A stretch of DNA of 64,000 nucleotides from Poriferisodalis sp965204125 (GCF_965204125.1 NZ_OZ241968.1:2294001-2358000), one strand, 5' to 3'; positions 33,975 through 44,217 are shown, counted from the first letter of the stretch. The notes: generated by a model from the sequence alone, not told the origin. A program made the numbers and translations.

Positions 33975-35210
33975 ATGGTGACCGAGGCCGCGCAACCTCG
34001 ACCGCTCTGGGAGTTCGCCCACGAGCGGGGGATGAGCCGGCGCCGGTTCCTCTGGCTGCTGTCGGCGGGCGGGGCATCGGCCGTGCTGGCCGCATGCACG
34101 GGCACACGGGTTCCTGTTGAGACGCTGGCGTCGAAGGCCCCGGCCGTCGGGACGGCGCCATGGTTCAAGGACCCGGCGCCATTCATCGTGCGCGGCACCT
34201 CAGGCCTCGAAGCTCGTCTCGAGAACATGGACGGGCTGATCACCCCGGAACGCTTCTTCTTCGTGCGGAACAACTCGGTCAGCCTCGATGTCGCGGTCGA
34301 CGACTGGTCGCTGAGCATCACCGGCGACGCCGTAACCACGGAGCTCGCGCTGTCCTATGACGACCTGCTCGCCATGGAGAGCCGAACGCTGGAGGCGTAC
34401 CTCGAATGCGCCGGGAACCACCGGGCCATGTTCGACCTGGTCAATGGCCAGGCGGCCGAGGGCACCCAGTGGGGGACCGGCGCCGTCGGCAATGCCACGT
34501 GGACCGGTGTGCCGCTCGCGGACGTGCTGAGCGCGGCGGGCATCAGCGACGACGCCGTCAGCGTGATCCTGATCGGCATGGACATCGATTCGCCCGAAGT
34601 GGGCTTCCGCCGTGTGATCCCGGTGGCCAAGGCGATGGACCCCGACACGTTGCTGGTGCACGGCATGAACGGCGCCACGCTGCCGCGCGACCACGGCTAC
34701 CCGCTTCGGGCGCTCGTCCCGGGCTGGGTCGGCAGCACGAGCATCAAGTGGCTCAGCCGCATCGTGGTCTCGGCTTCCCAGCAGTGGGCCCGCAACAACA
34801 CCACGTCGTACGTATTGATCGGCGATGCATACCCGCCCGAGGGCCAAGCCGAAGGAAAGGTGGCGACCACCCAGACCATCAAGAGCGCGCTCGCGCTGCC
34901 CTGGCCGGCCGAACTCGACACCGGCGAGCACCGCATCGGCGGCTACGCCCATTCCCCGGCAGGCAGGATCGCCGCTGTCGAATGGAGCGACGACTCGGGC
35001 AATTCGTGGCAGGAAGCGCAGCTCGCCGGCCCGCAGGCGCGCCTCGGCTGGGCCCGATTCGAATTCACCTGGGATGCGCCCACCGGCCTTCACACCGTGA
35101 TGACCCGGGCCACCGATACCGCCGGCAATACCCAGCCCCACTCGGTCCCCTTCAACCGCAAGGGCTACCTCTTCAACCAGCCAGTGCCCCACCCCATCAA
35201 AGTCGTGTAG
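33975..35210 (+). CDS. Tat-exported molybdopterin (sulfite-oxidase-like) lipoprotein
   Basis: The N-terminus has a twin-arginine motif SRRRFLWLL, a hydrophobic stretch and a lipobox VLAAC, so it is probably exported folded and lipid-anchored. The body matches the oxidoreductase molybdopterin-binding family: FIVRGTSGLEARLENMDG, LECAGNHRAMFDLVNG (with the molybdenum-ligand Cys in ECAGNHR) and PLRALVPGWVGSTSIKWLS. The C-terminal Mo-co dimerisation domain contains RIAAVEWSDDSGNSW. The substrate is unknown. Its last 23 bases are repeated at 35859-35881, after the small gene pair. Confidence 0.9.
   Translation: MVTEAAQPRPLWEFAHERGMSRRRFLWLLSAGGASAVLAACTGTRVPVETLASKAPAVGTAPWFKDPAPFIVRGTSGLEARLENMDGLITPERFFFVRNNSVSLDVAVDDWSLSITGDAVTTELALSYDDLLAMESRTLEAYLECAGNHRAMFDLVNGQAAEGTQWGTGAVGNATWTGVPLADVLSAAGISDDAVSVILIGMDIDSPEVGFRRVIPVAKAMDPDTLLVHGMNGATLPRDHGYPLRALVPGWVGSTSIKWLSRIVVSASQQWARNNTTSYVLIGDAYPPEGQAEGKVATTQTIKSALALPWPAELDTGEHRIGGYAHSPAGRIAAVEWSDDSGNSWQEAQLAGPQARLGWARFEFTWDAPTGLHTVMTRATDTAGNTQPHSVPFNRKGYLFNQPVPHPIKVV
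35186..35208 (+). repeat. Direct repeat, copy 1 (3' end of the molybdopterin gene)
   Basis: Starts GCCCCACCCCATCAA, then A, then GTCG, T, GT. It matches 35859-35881 at 21 of 23 positions. The two copies bracket the small gene pair, like an attachment-site duplication at a gene 3' end. Confidence 0.6.
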
Positions 35211-35286
35211 GACACGACGAGGCGGTGTCATCGCCGGACAACAGTGGGTCACAAGAAATGACTCGCACACCTAGCGTCAGTCTTCG

Positions 35287-35292
35287 TACTCT
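35287..35292 (+). promoter_or_regulatory. -10 hexamer TACTCT for the small gene pair
   Basis: TACTCT ends 6 nt before the ATG at 35299, consistent with leaderless transcription. It makes the pair an independent transcription unit. Confidence 0.45.
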
Positions 35293-35298
35293 CGCCCG

Positions 35299-35559
35299 AT
35301 GCCACCTCGAGCGGAACGTCATCCAGACAAGGACGTCAATTCCGCTTTGAAGGCAATGAGTGACGCGGGTTGGCGCGTCGAGCGCTCAGCAGGCCGTTCA
35401 TCGCACGCTTGGGGCAGGGCCTTTTGTCCTCACGCCGGCCAGAGCGAGCACTTGGACTGCGCTGTCTCGATCTCCGGTACACCTCGAAGCGGTAGCAACG
35501 AGGCACGTAGACTGAGGAGGCGCATCAGGCGGTGCCAGCGAATCGGCGAGGGCACATGA
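35299..35559 (+). CDS. Small HicA/YcfA-like protein, putative toxin-like partner of a coupled pair
   Basis: An 86-residue basic protein. The pattern KDVNSALKAMSDAGWRVERS, HAWGRAF, CPHAGQ, then CAVSISGTPRSGSNEARRLR and RRIRRC resembles short proteins with a GW...GHAWG...C...ISI.STPR...N.A core. I recall these as 'hypothetical' genes next to a small partner, and the GW and His region resembles HicA-type dsRBD-fold toxins. That link is inference. Its TGA overlaps the ATG of the next gene (ATGA). It lies between 23-bp direct repeats, so acquisition by transfer is likely. Confidence 0.65.
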   Translation: MPPRAERHPDKDVNSALKAMSDAGWRVERSAGRSSHAWGRAFCPHAGQSEHLDCAVSISGTPRSGSNEARRLRRRIRRCQRIGEGT

Positions 35560-35846
35560 CTCAGTCAAGTTCAACGAATCGCAACCCTGTGCATCACTTC
35601 GTGCTGGTTACCGAGGGATGTGACCTGCTCGACAACGCCAATCTCGAAGCGCTCTACGAGGCGGGCTGCACCGATGCCAGCATCGGACATCGCACCGTGG
35701 AGTTTGATCGCGAAGCGCCGACGCGCTGGGAGGCCATCCAGCAGGCGATTCGAGACGTAAGCACGGTCACGGGACTCCGGGTCGTTGACGTCCGCGACAG
35801 CATGGACGCCGTGCCCACGGAACCGCCTGCACCTGCCTTCACGTAG
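35556..35846 (+). CDS. Partner protein of the small pair, putative antitoxin-like, HTH apparently missing
   Basis: A 96-residue protein. VHHFVLVTEGCDLLDNANLEALYEAGCTD gives an N-terminal alpha/beta unit (shown in part: HHFVLVTEGCDLL); EFDREAPTRWEAIQ and GLRVVDVRDS follow. Relatives as I recall them continue with a DNA-binding helix-turn-helix (dIAeRlGRsReS); here the protein stops at about that point with a Pro-rich end (PTEPPAPAFT). It is coupled to the upstream gene by ATGA overlap. Bases 35736-35828 have a diverged second copy at 39063-39155. Confidence 0.65.
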   Translation: MTQSSSTNRNPVHHFVLVTEGCDLLDNANLEALYEAGCTDASIGHRTVEFDREAPTRWEAIQQAIRDVSTVTGLRVVDVRDSMDAVPTEPPAPAFT

Positions 35847-35858
35847 ACCGCGAACAGC

Positions 35859-35881
35859 GCCCCACCCCATCAACGTCGCGT
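35859..35881 (+). repeat. Direct repeat, copy 2
   Basis: Matches 35186-35208 at 21 of 23 positions and lies just after the second small gene. Here it is non-coding. Confidence 0.6.
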
Positions 35882-35895
35882 GACCCCGCGATACA

Positions 35896-38871
35896 TCAGG
35901 TGCCGCCGGGGTCGGGAACCGTGATCGAGGTTTCCCCGATCAGCCACCCATCGCCGCCGCCCCATGGGTGACAGGTGCCGGCACTGATCGGGCCTGGGCA
36001 GGCGTAGAGCCGCACGAGGTAGCGCCTGCCGGGCTCCAATTGCAGGTCATACCAGTTGCCGCCAGGAAAGCTGTCCAGAAAGTTGACTCGCTCGCACTTC
36101 GTGTTCGTGGGTCGTGTGTTTCCCTCAGCACATGCGCCCCAGAGCCATTGGACGAAGTAGGACTGTGCTTTGGCGTCCGGATCCCACCTCATGCGGTAGC
36201 ACGGGTGAACCGCGCCGGTGTCTTCGTGCAGCCACGAGCAGGTCCCGAGGGGAGTCTGTTCGATCTGCAACGCAGGAGGCGCCGTGTCCTGTCGTTCGGC
36301 AGTGATCGTGACTGTCGCGTAGATGAAACAACCCGGTGGCAGGCCCAACCGTCGCAGAAAGTACGTCTCGTAGGCATCGTCGCAGGCGAGCACGGTGAAG
36401 TCGTAGGAGTTGCCTTCGTCCACCTCGGACAGGACATGCGTCGTGCCGTCGACTCGGACGGCGTTATTCAGTGATCTGCACGTCTTGAAACCACAGATTC
36501 TGTAATACGAGGCGCGCGGCGCCGGCGTCCAGCTCAGGTCGAACACGATCGACGTATCGGTTCCAACGTATGCCGGACGTTGCGTAGCAGTGACCTCCGT
36601 GACAGGCGGCAGCACCTGAAACCCTTCACTCCCGGATTGACCAGCTCCTACAGCGGACTCCGGTCGGACGACGAAGCCGTATTCCCGTGCGTAATCGGTC
36701 ATGTCGATCGTGCCTGCGGGGAAGTCGTACGAAGTCGTGTTCGCTGACACGGTTTCTGCGGACACGGTGCTGAATTCGTACGCGAGGCCGGTGCGGATGC
36801 TCTGTCGCCGTCGTAGCTCGATGGTGTAGCCCGTCACGGGCTCGATGTCGAACGCGGTCTGTGGCGGTTGCCATGTGAGTCGGGCGCTGCCGTCGGGCTC
36901 AACTCTCAGCGAGACTTCCGGCCGCGTCGGTGCCATGCGCACACAGGCGGGATGACCATCGCCCGTCGGCCACCCTTGGGCGACCAGCTCGTAGCACGGG
37001 TACACCGAGACAACTGTCGGGTCTCCAAGCCCACTCGACCTCACTGATGCCGGATAACCGTCGAGGGAACCGAGGACTGCGTCATCGTCGGCCGCGAAGA
37101 TGTGTTTGGCCGGTTGGCTCCAGACACCCGGGGTATCTCTGGTATTGGAGGGGCGCCGGAATTCGCCGATTTTCGCCCTGAGGCGTATGGCTCCCGTGGC
37201 GCGGCCGTAGAGGTGCGGTGCTCCGACGTTGTGGTCCAGTTCGTGCTCGACTACGTACGGCCAGTACTGCTGCAACGGTCTGAGCGCCGGAGCTAGGCCG
37301 TCGTCCGGATCGTGCTTCAGGAACGTCGTGCCGACGGGCCCGCCGAGCTGGCCTCGCCCCGCGGCATTTGGAGTGGCTTTCGGGTTTGCGATGTAAACGA
37401 GCATTGCGTGCCCGACGTGTGGGGTCATGGGAGGGAGACTGTCGAAGCAGTCCCTTGGGGCGAGGCCACCTGGTCCCCAGTCGTCGCTGAAGCCCTCGGG
37501 CCTCGCGAGAACCTCGGAAACGATGATCTGGCCGGGTTGGAAGCTGACGTTCAGCAGGCCTGAGGATTGCCATGCATAGAACGGGGCTATCACCCGGTTG
37601 TAGTGCGCCGCGTAGTCCTCGAGATCGGATTGGGCGAAGTGATGTTCATAGCCCTGCTCGGCGCAGACGTGAACGTTGACGCTCAGTTCACCGCGGGGCC
37701 GCTGCCACCACGCGCGGGCGGCGCGGGTGCCGTCGGATGGCGAAACGCGCACGGCGTCGTTCGCGAACTGCTCGTCGTCTGCGACCTGAGGATCGTCCCC
37801 GGATGATGAACCTCCGCCTTGAGGGGTTGTGCCTGCGAGTTCTTGGAGTGCTTCGCTGCTCACTGCGGACCGCGGTCCGACTGCGGTGATGGTGCCGGTG
37901 AGGGCGGTCTGTGAGGTGAGCACATCGGCCCAGGTCTTGGCGAAATCGGTGACTGCCTTGGGCACGCTGGTGCCGGCGGGTGGTGCGAGCAGCAGCGGCT
38001 GGCACGGGCCGCGCACGGATGCGGCCGCGAGTCCGCCGTAGGGATCGGTGCCGCTGGCCACGGCGATGTCGTCAACCGGTCCGCACGCGGGGTCCGTCAG
38101 TGACTCGCGGGCGATCATGGCGGCGGTGGAGTACCGGTCATCGCCGGCGATGCGCCTCGGGTTGAGATTGAGCGCGCTGAGTTCGTCGTGGGCTGCTTTG
38201 GAAACAGCTGCTGTGCCGCCCAGGACTACAACCTGCCCGTTGCTGGCCAGCCTCGCCTGCAGGAACTGGCGCGCATCGGCGCCGAGAGCGGCCTTGGGCG
38301 TGAGCACGAGCGGCGTCGTGGCAGTGACCCGCGGCGCTGCGGCGATGGCGTCGGCGAAGTTGGCGCCGGTGGCCAGGTACACCACCGACACCTGCGACGG
38401 GGCGGCGAACTCGGCGACCTTGCGCGCCGTCTCATAGCGGTCCGTACCTGCGATGCGCTGCGCCTTGGCGCCCAACGCGACGAGCTGGTCCTGGACTTGC
38501 TGTGAGATCGCTGCAGTTCCGCCGAGAATGACGATGTCGATGCTGCCGGGACATCCCTGCACGAATCGGCGCGCTGTGGGGTGCAGGGTGGCCGAGCCGC
38601 TCAGCAGCAGCGGTCGGTCCAGCGCCGACGCGGCCAGCGCATCGGGCCAGTTCTCGCCGGTGGCGAGCGCCAACTCGACCGAGCCGTCCGACGCGGCAAC
38701 GCTTGCGCAGTCGCCGCCGATCGCCGCCACCGCGACCTCGTACGCGTCAGCGCCGTCGGCCCACTCGACTGCTGGCGCGGTCTGCGCACCGGCAGGACTC
38801 GCCGACACCGCCACGACTGCCAGCACCCCGACCAACCCGAACAGCGCTCGCGTGAACCATCGCAGCTTCAA
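35896..38871 (-). CDS. Large secreted metzincin-like protease with cell-wall-binding type 2 repeats
   Basis: The proposed TTG start at 38871 gives a basic start (KLRWFTR), a hydrophobic segment and cleavage after SPAGA. Residues from about 30 to 340 hold three or more cell-wall-binding type 2 repeats (VVILGGTAAIS-like, with RIAGTDRYETA and RIAGDDRYSTA). The catalytic region contains HELDHNVGAPH, the metzincin HExxHxxGxxH zinc motif. The expected Met-turn methionine is not evident; a DAVLGSL segment stands there. The C-terminal part has fibronectin-type-III-like beta modules with many Cys. Longer starts at ATG 38940 or 38997 are possible. The gene is flanked by related small-gene fragments, so it may belong to an acquired islet. 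Confidence 0.85.
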   Translation of the reverse strand: MKLRWFTRALFGLVGVLAVVAVSASPAGAQTAPAVEWADGADAYEVAVAAIGGDCASVAASDGSVELALATGENWPDALAASALDRPLLLSGSATLHPTARRFVQGCPGSIDIVILGGTAAISQQVQDQLVALGAKAQRIAGTDRYETARKVAEFAAPSQVSVVYLATGANFADAIAAAPRVTATTPLVLTPKAALGADARQFLQARLASNGQVVVLGGTAAVSKAAHDELSALNLNPRRIAGDDRYSTAAMIARESLTDPACGPVDDIAVASGTDPYGGLAAASVRGPCQPLLLAPPAGTSVPKAVTDFAKTWADVLTSQTALTGTITAVGPRSAVSSEALQELAGTTPQGGGSSSGDDPQVADDEQFANDAVRVSPSDGTRAARAWWQRPRGELSVNVHVCAEQGYEHHFAQSDLEDYAAHYNRVIAPFYAWQSSGLLNVSFQPGQIIVSEVLARPEGFSDDWGPGGLAPRDCFDSLPPMTPHVGHAMLVYIANPKATPNAAGRGQLGGPVGTTFLKHDPDDGLAPALRPLQQYWPYVVEHELDHNVGAPHLYGRATGAIRLRAKIGEFRRPSNTRDTPGVWSQPAKHIFAADDDAVLGSLDGYPASVRSSGLGDPTVVSVYPCYELVAQGWPTGDGHPACVRMAPTRPEVSLRVEPDGSARLTWQPPQTAFDIEPVTGYTIELRRRQSIRTGLAYEFSTVSAETVSANTTSYDFPAGTIDMTDYAREYGFVVRPESAVGAGQSGSEGFQVLPPVTEVTATQRPAYVGTDTSIVFDLSWTPAPRASYYRICGFKTCRSLNNAVRVDGTTHVLSEVDEGNSYDFTVLACDDAYETYFLRRLGLPPGCFIYATVTITAERQDTAPPALQIEQTPLGTCSWLHEDTGAVHPCYRMRWDPDAKAQSYFVQWLWGACAEGNTRPTNTKCERVNFLDSFPGGNWYDLQLEPGRRYLVRLYACPGPISAGTCHPWGGGDGWLIGETSITVPDPGGT

Positions 38872-39196
38872 CGGGCAATCCACCCCACGGCTGCGAGCGG
38901 GGGTGCACTGTGCCCGTGAAATGGAAGTCGGCGAGGGCATCAGCCCAACGAAAGGCGAGCGAGGAATCACGGCGCGCAGCGTAATGCGGGCGTCCATTCA
39001 CATCTGTGCTGGTCATGTAGAAATGCTCACAAAGACGAACCTCCGCAACTTGATCGTCCGCAATCCAGCAGGCGATGCGTGATGTCAGTGCAGTTCCCGG
39101 GCTGCAGGTCGTCGATATCCGCGACAGTGTGGACGCCGTGGCCACCGAATCGCCAGAACACGCCCTCAGATAACTGCGGCCCGCCCCATTCGCCAT
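38872..39196. other. 325-nt non-coding gap before rnj with a decayed gene fragment
   Basis: It contains the upstream region of the protease gene and a pseudogene fragment at 39063-39173. No promoter, tRNA or terminator could be recognised with confidence. Confidence 0.5.
39063..39173 (+). pseudogene. Decayed second copy of the 3' end of the small antitoxin-like gene
   Basis: Translated from 39063, the fragment reads IQQAMRDVSAVPGLQVVDIR and ends TESPEHALR then TAA. Over 31 residues it matches the gene at 35556 at 23 positions, with the same frame and length of tail. Upstream, TTGATCG survives but the intervening about 23 bases and the 5' part of the gene are missing. The orientation is the same as the intact copy, about 3.3 kb away across the protease gene. 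Confidence 0.65.
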
Positions 39197-40948
39197 TCAG
39201 TCCAACGAGATCACCGTGGCGGAGATGGCGGGGCGGCGGCGGGTGCGGTTGCCGACGAAGCGGCCGGTGGCGCGGCGGGTGACACGCTCGATCTCGTCGG
39301 TGTCAGGGCTGGGCCGTGACCCCTTGACGGCCTGTTCGACGGCTTGGGCGATCTCGTCGGAGAGGGCCTTGACGACATCGGCGTGCTTGGCGACGTCGAG
39401 CCAGCCTCGCGAGGCGACGTCGGGTGCTGCCACCAGGCGACCCTTGCGGTCGAGCACGACGGTCACGTGCACGAAACCTGTTGTGAGGGCGAGGCGCTCG
39501 CCGATTACCTCGGTGTCGAGGTCGTCGAGCGTCCCGTCCACGTAGTGGTACGGCGACGCAACGCCGGCGCGGACCTGGAGTTCGTTGCCCTTGAGCGTGA
39601 TCTGGGCGCCGTCGGTCAGCGTCAGCACGCGCTTGGCCTTCATGCCCATCTCACGGGCAAGTCCGGCGTGGCGAGCCAGCATGTGGAACTCGCCCTCGAT
39701 CGGCACGAACCAGCGCGGGCGGCACGCCTGATGCAGCTCGCGCAGCTCGTCGCGCTGGGCATGCCCTGACGTGTGGACCTGCTCGTGCCCGTCGTGGATC
39801 ACCTCGGCGCCTTGCCGGGCCAGTCGCGACACCATGCGAAACACCGAGCGCTCGTTGCCTGGAATTGGATGGCTCGACAGGATCACCGTGTCGCCGGCTC
39901 CGGTCGTCACGTCTGAGTGCGCCCCGCTGGCGATCTGCGACAGTGCCGCGCCAGGCTCGCCCTGGCTGCCGGTACAGACGATGCAGAGCTCGCCCGGATC
40001 CAGCCTGCCGATGTGCTCGGCCCCGAACAGGCTCCGCTCTGCAATGTCGAGCACGCCGAGCTGACGGGCGATGCGCACGTTGTTCACCATCGAGCGACCC
40101 ACGGGGACGACCACGCGGCCCTCCGATATGGCGGCGTCGCAGATTTGCTGGACCCGGTGCAGGTGACTGGCGAAGCAGCTCACGATTAGACGCCGGTCCG
40201 CTCGCTCGCTGAACAGCCGCCGCAGCGTGGCGCCGATCTCGGTTTCCGACGCGCTGCGGCCTGGGCGGTCGGCGTTGGTGGAATCGGCCATCAGCAGGGC
40301 GATGCCCTCGTCGCCCAGCGCCCGCAGGCGCCCTAGGTCGGTCAGCCGACCGTCCACCGGCGAGGGGTCGATCTTGAAGTCCCCGGTGTGCACCAGCGCG
40401 CCGACCGGCGTGTGCAGCACGATGCACAGGCTCTGGGGCACCGAGTGGGTGATCGGCAGCGCCTCGATGTCGAACGGGCCGATCCTGCGGCGCTCGCCGT
40501 CGCCGATGACATGAAACGACGTGCGGTCTGCCAGGCGTGCCTCGGTCACCTTGTGCTCCGCCAATGCCATGGACAGCGCCGACCCGTACAGGGGAACCTC
40601 GATGTTGCGCAGGAAGTGCGGCACACCGCCGAGGTGGTCCTCGTGGCCGTGGGTGACCACCAGCCCGACGATGTCGCGGGCACGCGAATTGAGCCAGCCC
40701 ATGTCGGGCAGCACGTACTGCACCCCCGGCATGATCGCCGGGTCACCGAACATCACCCCGAAGTCGATGACGAGCAGCTTGCCGCTCTGTTCGACCACGG
40801 TGCAGTTGCGTCCGACGTCGCCGAGCCCGCCCAAGAACGTGACAGTGACCGGCGACGAGCCGCTTTGCTGCTTGCTGCGGCTGTTGCCCCGCCGACGCGA
40901 CCGGCTGCTGCGTCGACCGCGGTCCGGCGCGGTCCCCGACGCGCTCAA
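39197..40948 (-). CDS. rnj: Ribonuclease J
   Basis: RNase J is a metallo-beta-lactamase/beta-CASP RNase with endo- and 5'-exonuclease activity. The zinc motif is in VTHGHEDHLGGVPHFL, followed by GDFKIDPSPVDG and ADSTNADRPG. The beta-CASP part includes SGHAQRDELRELHQ, and the C-terminal domain ends near the stop. The first about 35 residues are a basic Ser/Arg tail. The start is TTG at 40948, overlapping the dapA stop (TTGA), so the two genes are coupled. The dapA-rnj order is common in Actinobacteria. Confidence 0.94.
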   Translation of the reverse strand: MSASGTAPDRGRRSSRSRRRGNSRSKQQSGSSPVTVTFLGGLGDVGRNCTVVEQSGKLLVIDFGVMFGDPAIMPGVQYVLPDMGWLNSRARDIVGLVVTHGHEDHLGGVPHFLRNIEVPLYGSALSMALAEHKVTEARLADRTSFHVIGDGERRRIGPFDIEALPITHSVPQSLCIVLHTPVGALVHTGDFKIDPSPVDGRLTDLGRLRALGDEGIALLMADSTNADRPGRSASETEIGATLRRLFSERADRRLIVSCFASHLHRVQQICDAAISEGRVVVPVGRSMVNNVRIARQLGVLDIAERSLFGAEHIGRLDPGELCIVCTGSQGEPGAALSQIASGAHSDVTTGAGDTVILSSHPIPGNERSVFRMVSRLARQGAEVIHDGHEQVHTSGHAQRDELRELHQACRPRWFVPIEGEFHMLARHAGLAREMGMKAKRVLTLTDGAQITLKGNELQVRAGVASPYHYVDGTLDDLDTEVIGERLALTTGFVHVTVVLDRKGRLVAAPDVASRGWLDVAKHADVVKALSDEIAQAVEQAVKGSRPSPDTDEIERVTRRATGRFVGNRTRRRPAISATVISLD

Positions 40949-41829
40949 GTCTGCTTCAGACGGGCGTAGACCTCTCGGGCGCGGTCCTCCAAACCGTCGG
41001 GCGTCGGACCCATGGGCAGGCGGGGCTCGCCGACCGGCAGTCCCAGCGTGCGCAGCATTGCCTTGGTGGGCACCGGGTTGGGCGCCTCGTCGCCGGTCTC
41101 GAAGTCGTAGCTCTCCAGCAGGGTGGCGTTGATCTCACGGGCCTTGGTGGCGTCGCCTGCATCCCAAGCGTCGAACATCGCGACGTGCTCGGGAATGCTC
41201 CAGTGCGCCGCAACGCTGATCACGCCGACGGCGCCGACGGCCAGCAACGGCAGCGTGAAGGTGTCATCGCCGCTGTACACCTCGAAGCCTTCCGGCGCCT
41301 CGGCGATGACCTTCGCGGTTTCACCCGGGTTCCCCGCTGCGTCCTTCACGGCCACGATGTTGGGGATCTGCGCCAGCTCCAGCAGCGTGGGCGTGTTGAT
41401 CTTGCGCCCCGTGCGCACCGGGATGTCGTACATGACGATCGGCAGGTCGGTGCACTCGGCAACTGCGGCGAAGTGCGCTGCGATGCCAGCCTGCGAGGGC
41501 CGGTTGTAGTACGGCGTGACCGCCAGAATGCCGTCAACGCCCAGCTCAGCGGCCTTGCGGGTCTGGCTCACCGAATGAGCGGTGTCATTGGTGGTAGTTC
41601 CGGCCACGACCGGCACCGTGACGGCCTCCGCTACTGCGCGCCAGAGTTCCCAATCTTCTTCATCGGTGATAGTGGGGGCCTCACCGGTCGTGCCGGTGAT
41701 CACGAGACCCTCGGCGCCCTCGCCTACGAGCCAGCGGGCCAGCGTCACCCCAGCGTCCACGTCCAGCGATCCATCCGCCGCGAATGGCGTGATCATCGCC
41801 GGAACCACTCGTCCGAATCGCGCGCTCAT
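40945..41829 (-). CDS. dapA: 4-hydroxy-tetrahydrodipicolinate synthase
   Basis: DapA condenses pyruvate with aspartate semialdehyde in lysine and diaminopimelate synthesis. The TIM barrel contains TGTTGEAPTITDEE, GVDGILAVTPYYNRP (catalytic Tyr), MYDIPVRTGRKI and IVAVKDAAGN (Schiff-base Lys). The 294-residue length is standard. The ATG at 41829 follows TAGTCT (41837-41842, - strand) by 7 nt, so it is probably leaderless. Confidence 0.96.
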   Translation of the reverse strand: MSARFGRVVPAMITPFAADGSLDVDAGVTLARWLVGEGAEGLVITGTTGEAPTITDEEDWELWRAVAEAVTVPVVAGTTTNDTAHSVSQTRKAAELGVDGILAVTPYYNRPSQAGIAAHFAAVAECTDLPIVMYDIPVRTGRKINTPTLLELAQIPNIVAVKDAAGNPGETAKVIAEAPEGFEVYSGDDTFTLPLLAVGAVGVISVAAHWSIPEHVAMFDAWDAGDATKAREINATLLESYDFETGDEAPNPVPTKAMLRTLGLPVGEPRLPMGPTPDGLEDRAREVYARLKQT

Positions 41830-41836
41830 GTCCCCG

Positions 41837-41842
41837 AGACTA
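41837..41842 (-). promoter_or_regulatory. -10 hexamer TAGTCT for leaderless dapA
   Basis: On the - strand TAGTCT ends 7 nt before the dapA ATG, in the 70-nt gap after the upstream gene. Confidence 0.5.
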
Positions 41843-41899
41843 CTGCTGCGCCTTGTCCACGCTGGTCTTGATTTTTCTGCCTGCGGGCGCCCAACTGTG

Positions 41900-42574
41900 T
41901 CAGACGCTGCCTTCGTCGGCGCGGTTGATGCCGAGGGTGGCCAGCAGGTCCTCGTGCAGCTCGAACCACACCGTGTGGTAACTGGGCATCATCGGCTTGG
42001 TGAGGTAGTCCAGCTCGCCGGCCTGCAGCCGACCAAGCGCCTCGGCGAATCGGGGCGCGTAGTTGTCGTAGCGAGCCATCACGGCGCAGAGCTGGTCAAG
42101 CACCCCGCCGAGCTCGCCGTGCAGGTCTCCCAGCCGGCTGATGATGGCTGCGTCGTAGTCGGGGTCGCCGTGGTCATTCAGCCGCCCGCCATCTCCCGGA
42201 CCGGCATCTGCCGCTGCGGGATGATCTTCAGGCAGCACCTGCCAGTCGGTGCACAGCTGCAGCATCTTGGGGTTCAGCGCCAGGAATTCCCGGTAGGCCG
42301 CCGTCACGGCATCTCGGGCACCGGCGGCATCCAGCTCGGCGGCCAGCGCGGCCTCGCCGTCGTCGCGGCCGGTCGGTGTCAGGATGAACTTCGGCACCCC
42401 GCCGACCTCGCGGAACATGCAGTGCCCGGCCTCATCCAGCTCGGCCAGCAGCCATTCGGTGTCGTCGGGCTCGAGCCCGTGGATCGCCGCGACGTCGTCG
42501 ATCTCGCCGAGCCCCTTCAGCCGCAGCGCGAGCCACACCAGCAGGCGCGGTTCAGACTCGAATGGCGTGCCCAC
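41900..42574 (-). CDS. MarR-like winged-helix protein of unknown function
   Basis: A 224-residue protein conserved in Actinobacteria, as far as I recognise it. Residues about 10-70 look like a winged helix (LALRLKGLGEIDDVAAIHGL, then LLAELDEAGHCMF). The C-terminal half has FLALNPKMLQLCTDWQV, HGDPDYDAAIISRLGDLH and PMMPSYHTVWFELHEDLLATLG. The family is also found fused to PEP-utilising enzymes in other Actinobacteria; that is recollection. It lies 6 nt after the acyl-CoA synthetase gene and may be co-transcribed with it. No catalytic motif is visible. Confidence 0.7.
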   Translation of the reverse strand: MGTPFESEPRLLVWLALRLKGLGEIDDVAAIHGLEPDDTEWLLAELDEAGHCMFREVGGVPKFILTPTGRDDGEAALAAELDAAGARDAVTAAYREFLALNPKMLQLCTDWQVLPEDHPAAADAGPGDGGRLNDHGDPDYDAAIISRLGDLHGELGGVLDQLCAVMARYDNYAPRFAEALGRLQAGELDYLTKPMMPSYHTVWFELHEDLLATLGINRADEGSV

Positions 42575-42580
42575 GTCGGC

Positions 42581-44209
<1,629 letters not shown>

Positions 44210-44217
44210 GACGCCGC

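Noticed and set aside
38872..38997. Extra N-terminal residues of the protease from ATG 38997 or 38940
   Set aside because: They put about 23 to 42 polar residues before the signal peptide. The TTG at 38871 gives a normal signal peptide, though the longer starts are not excluded.
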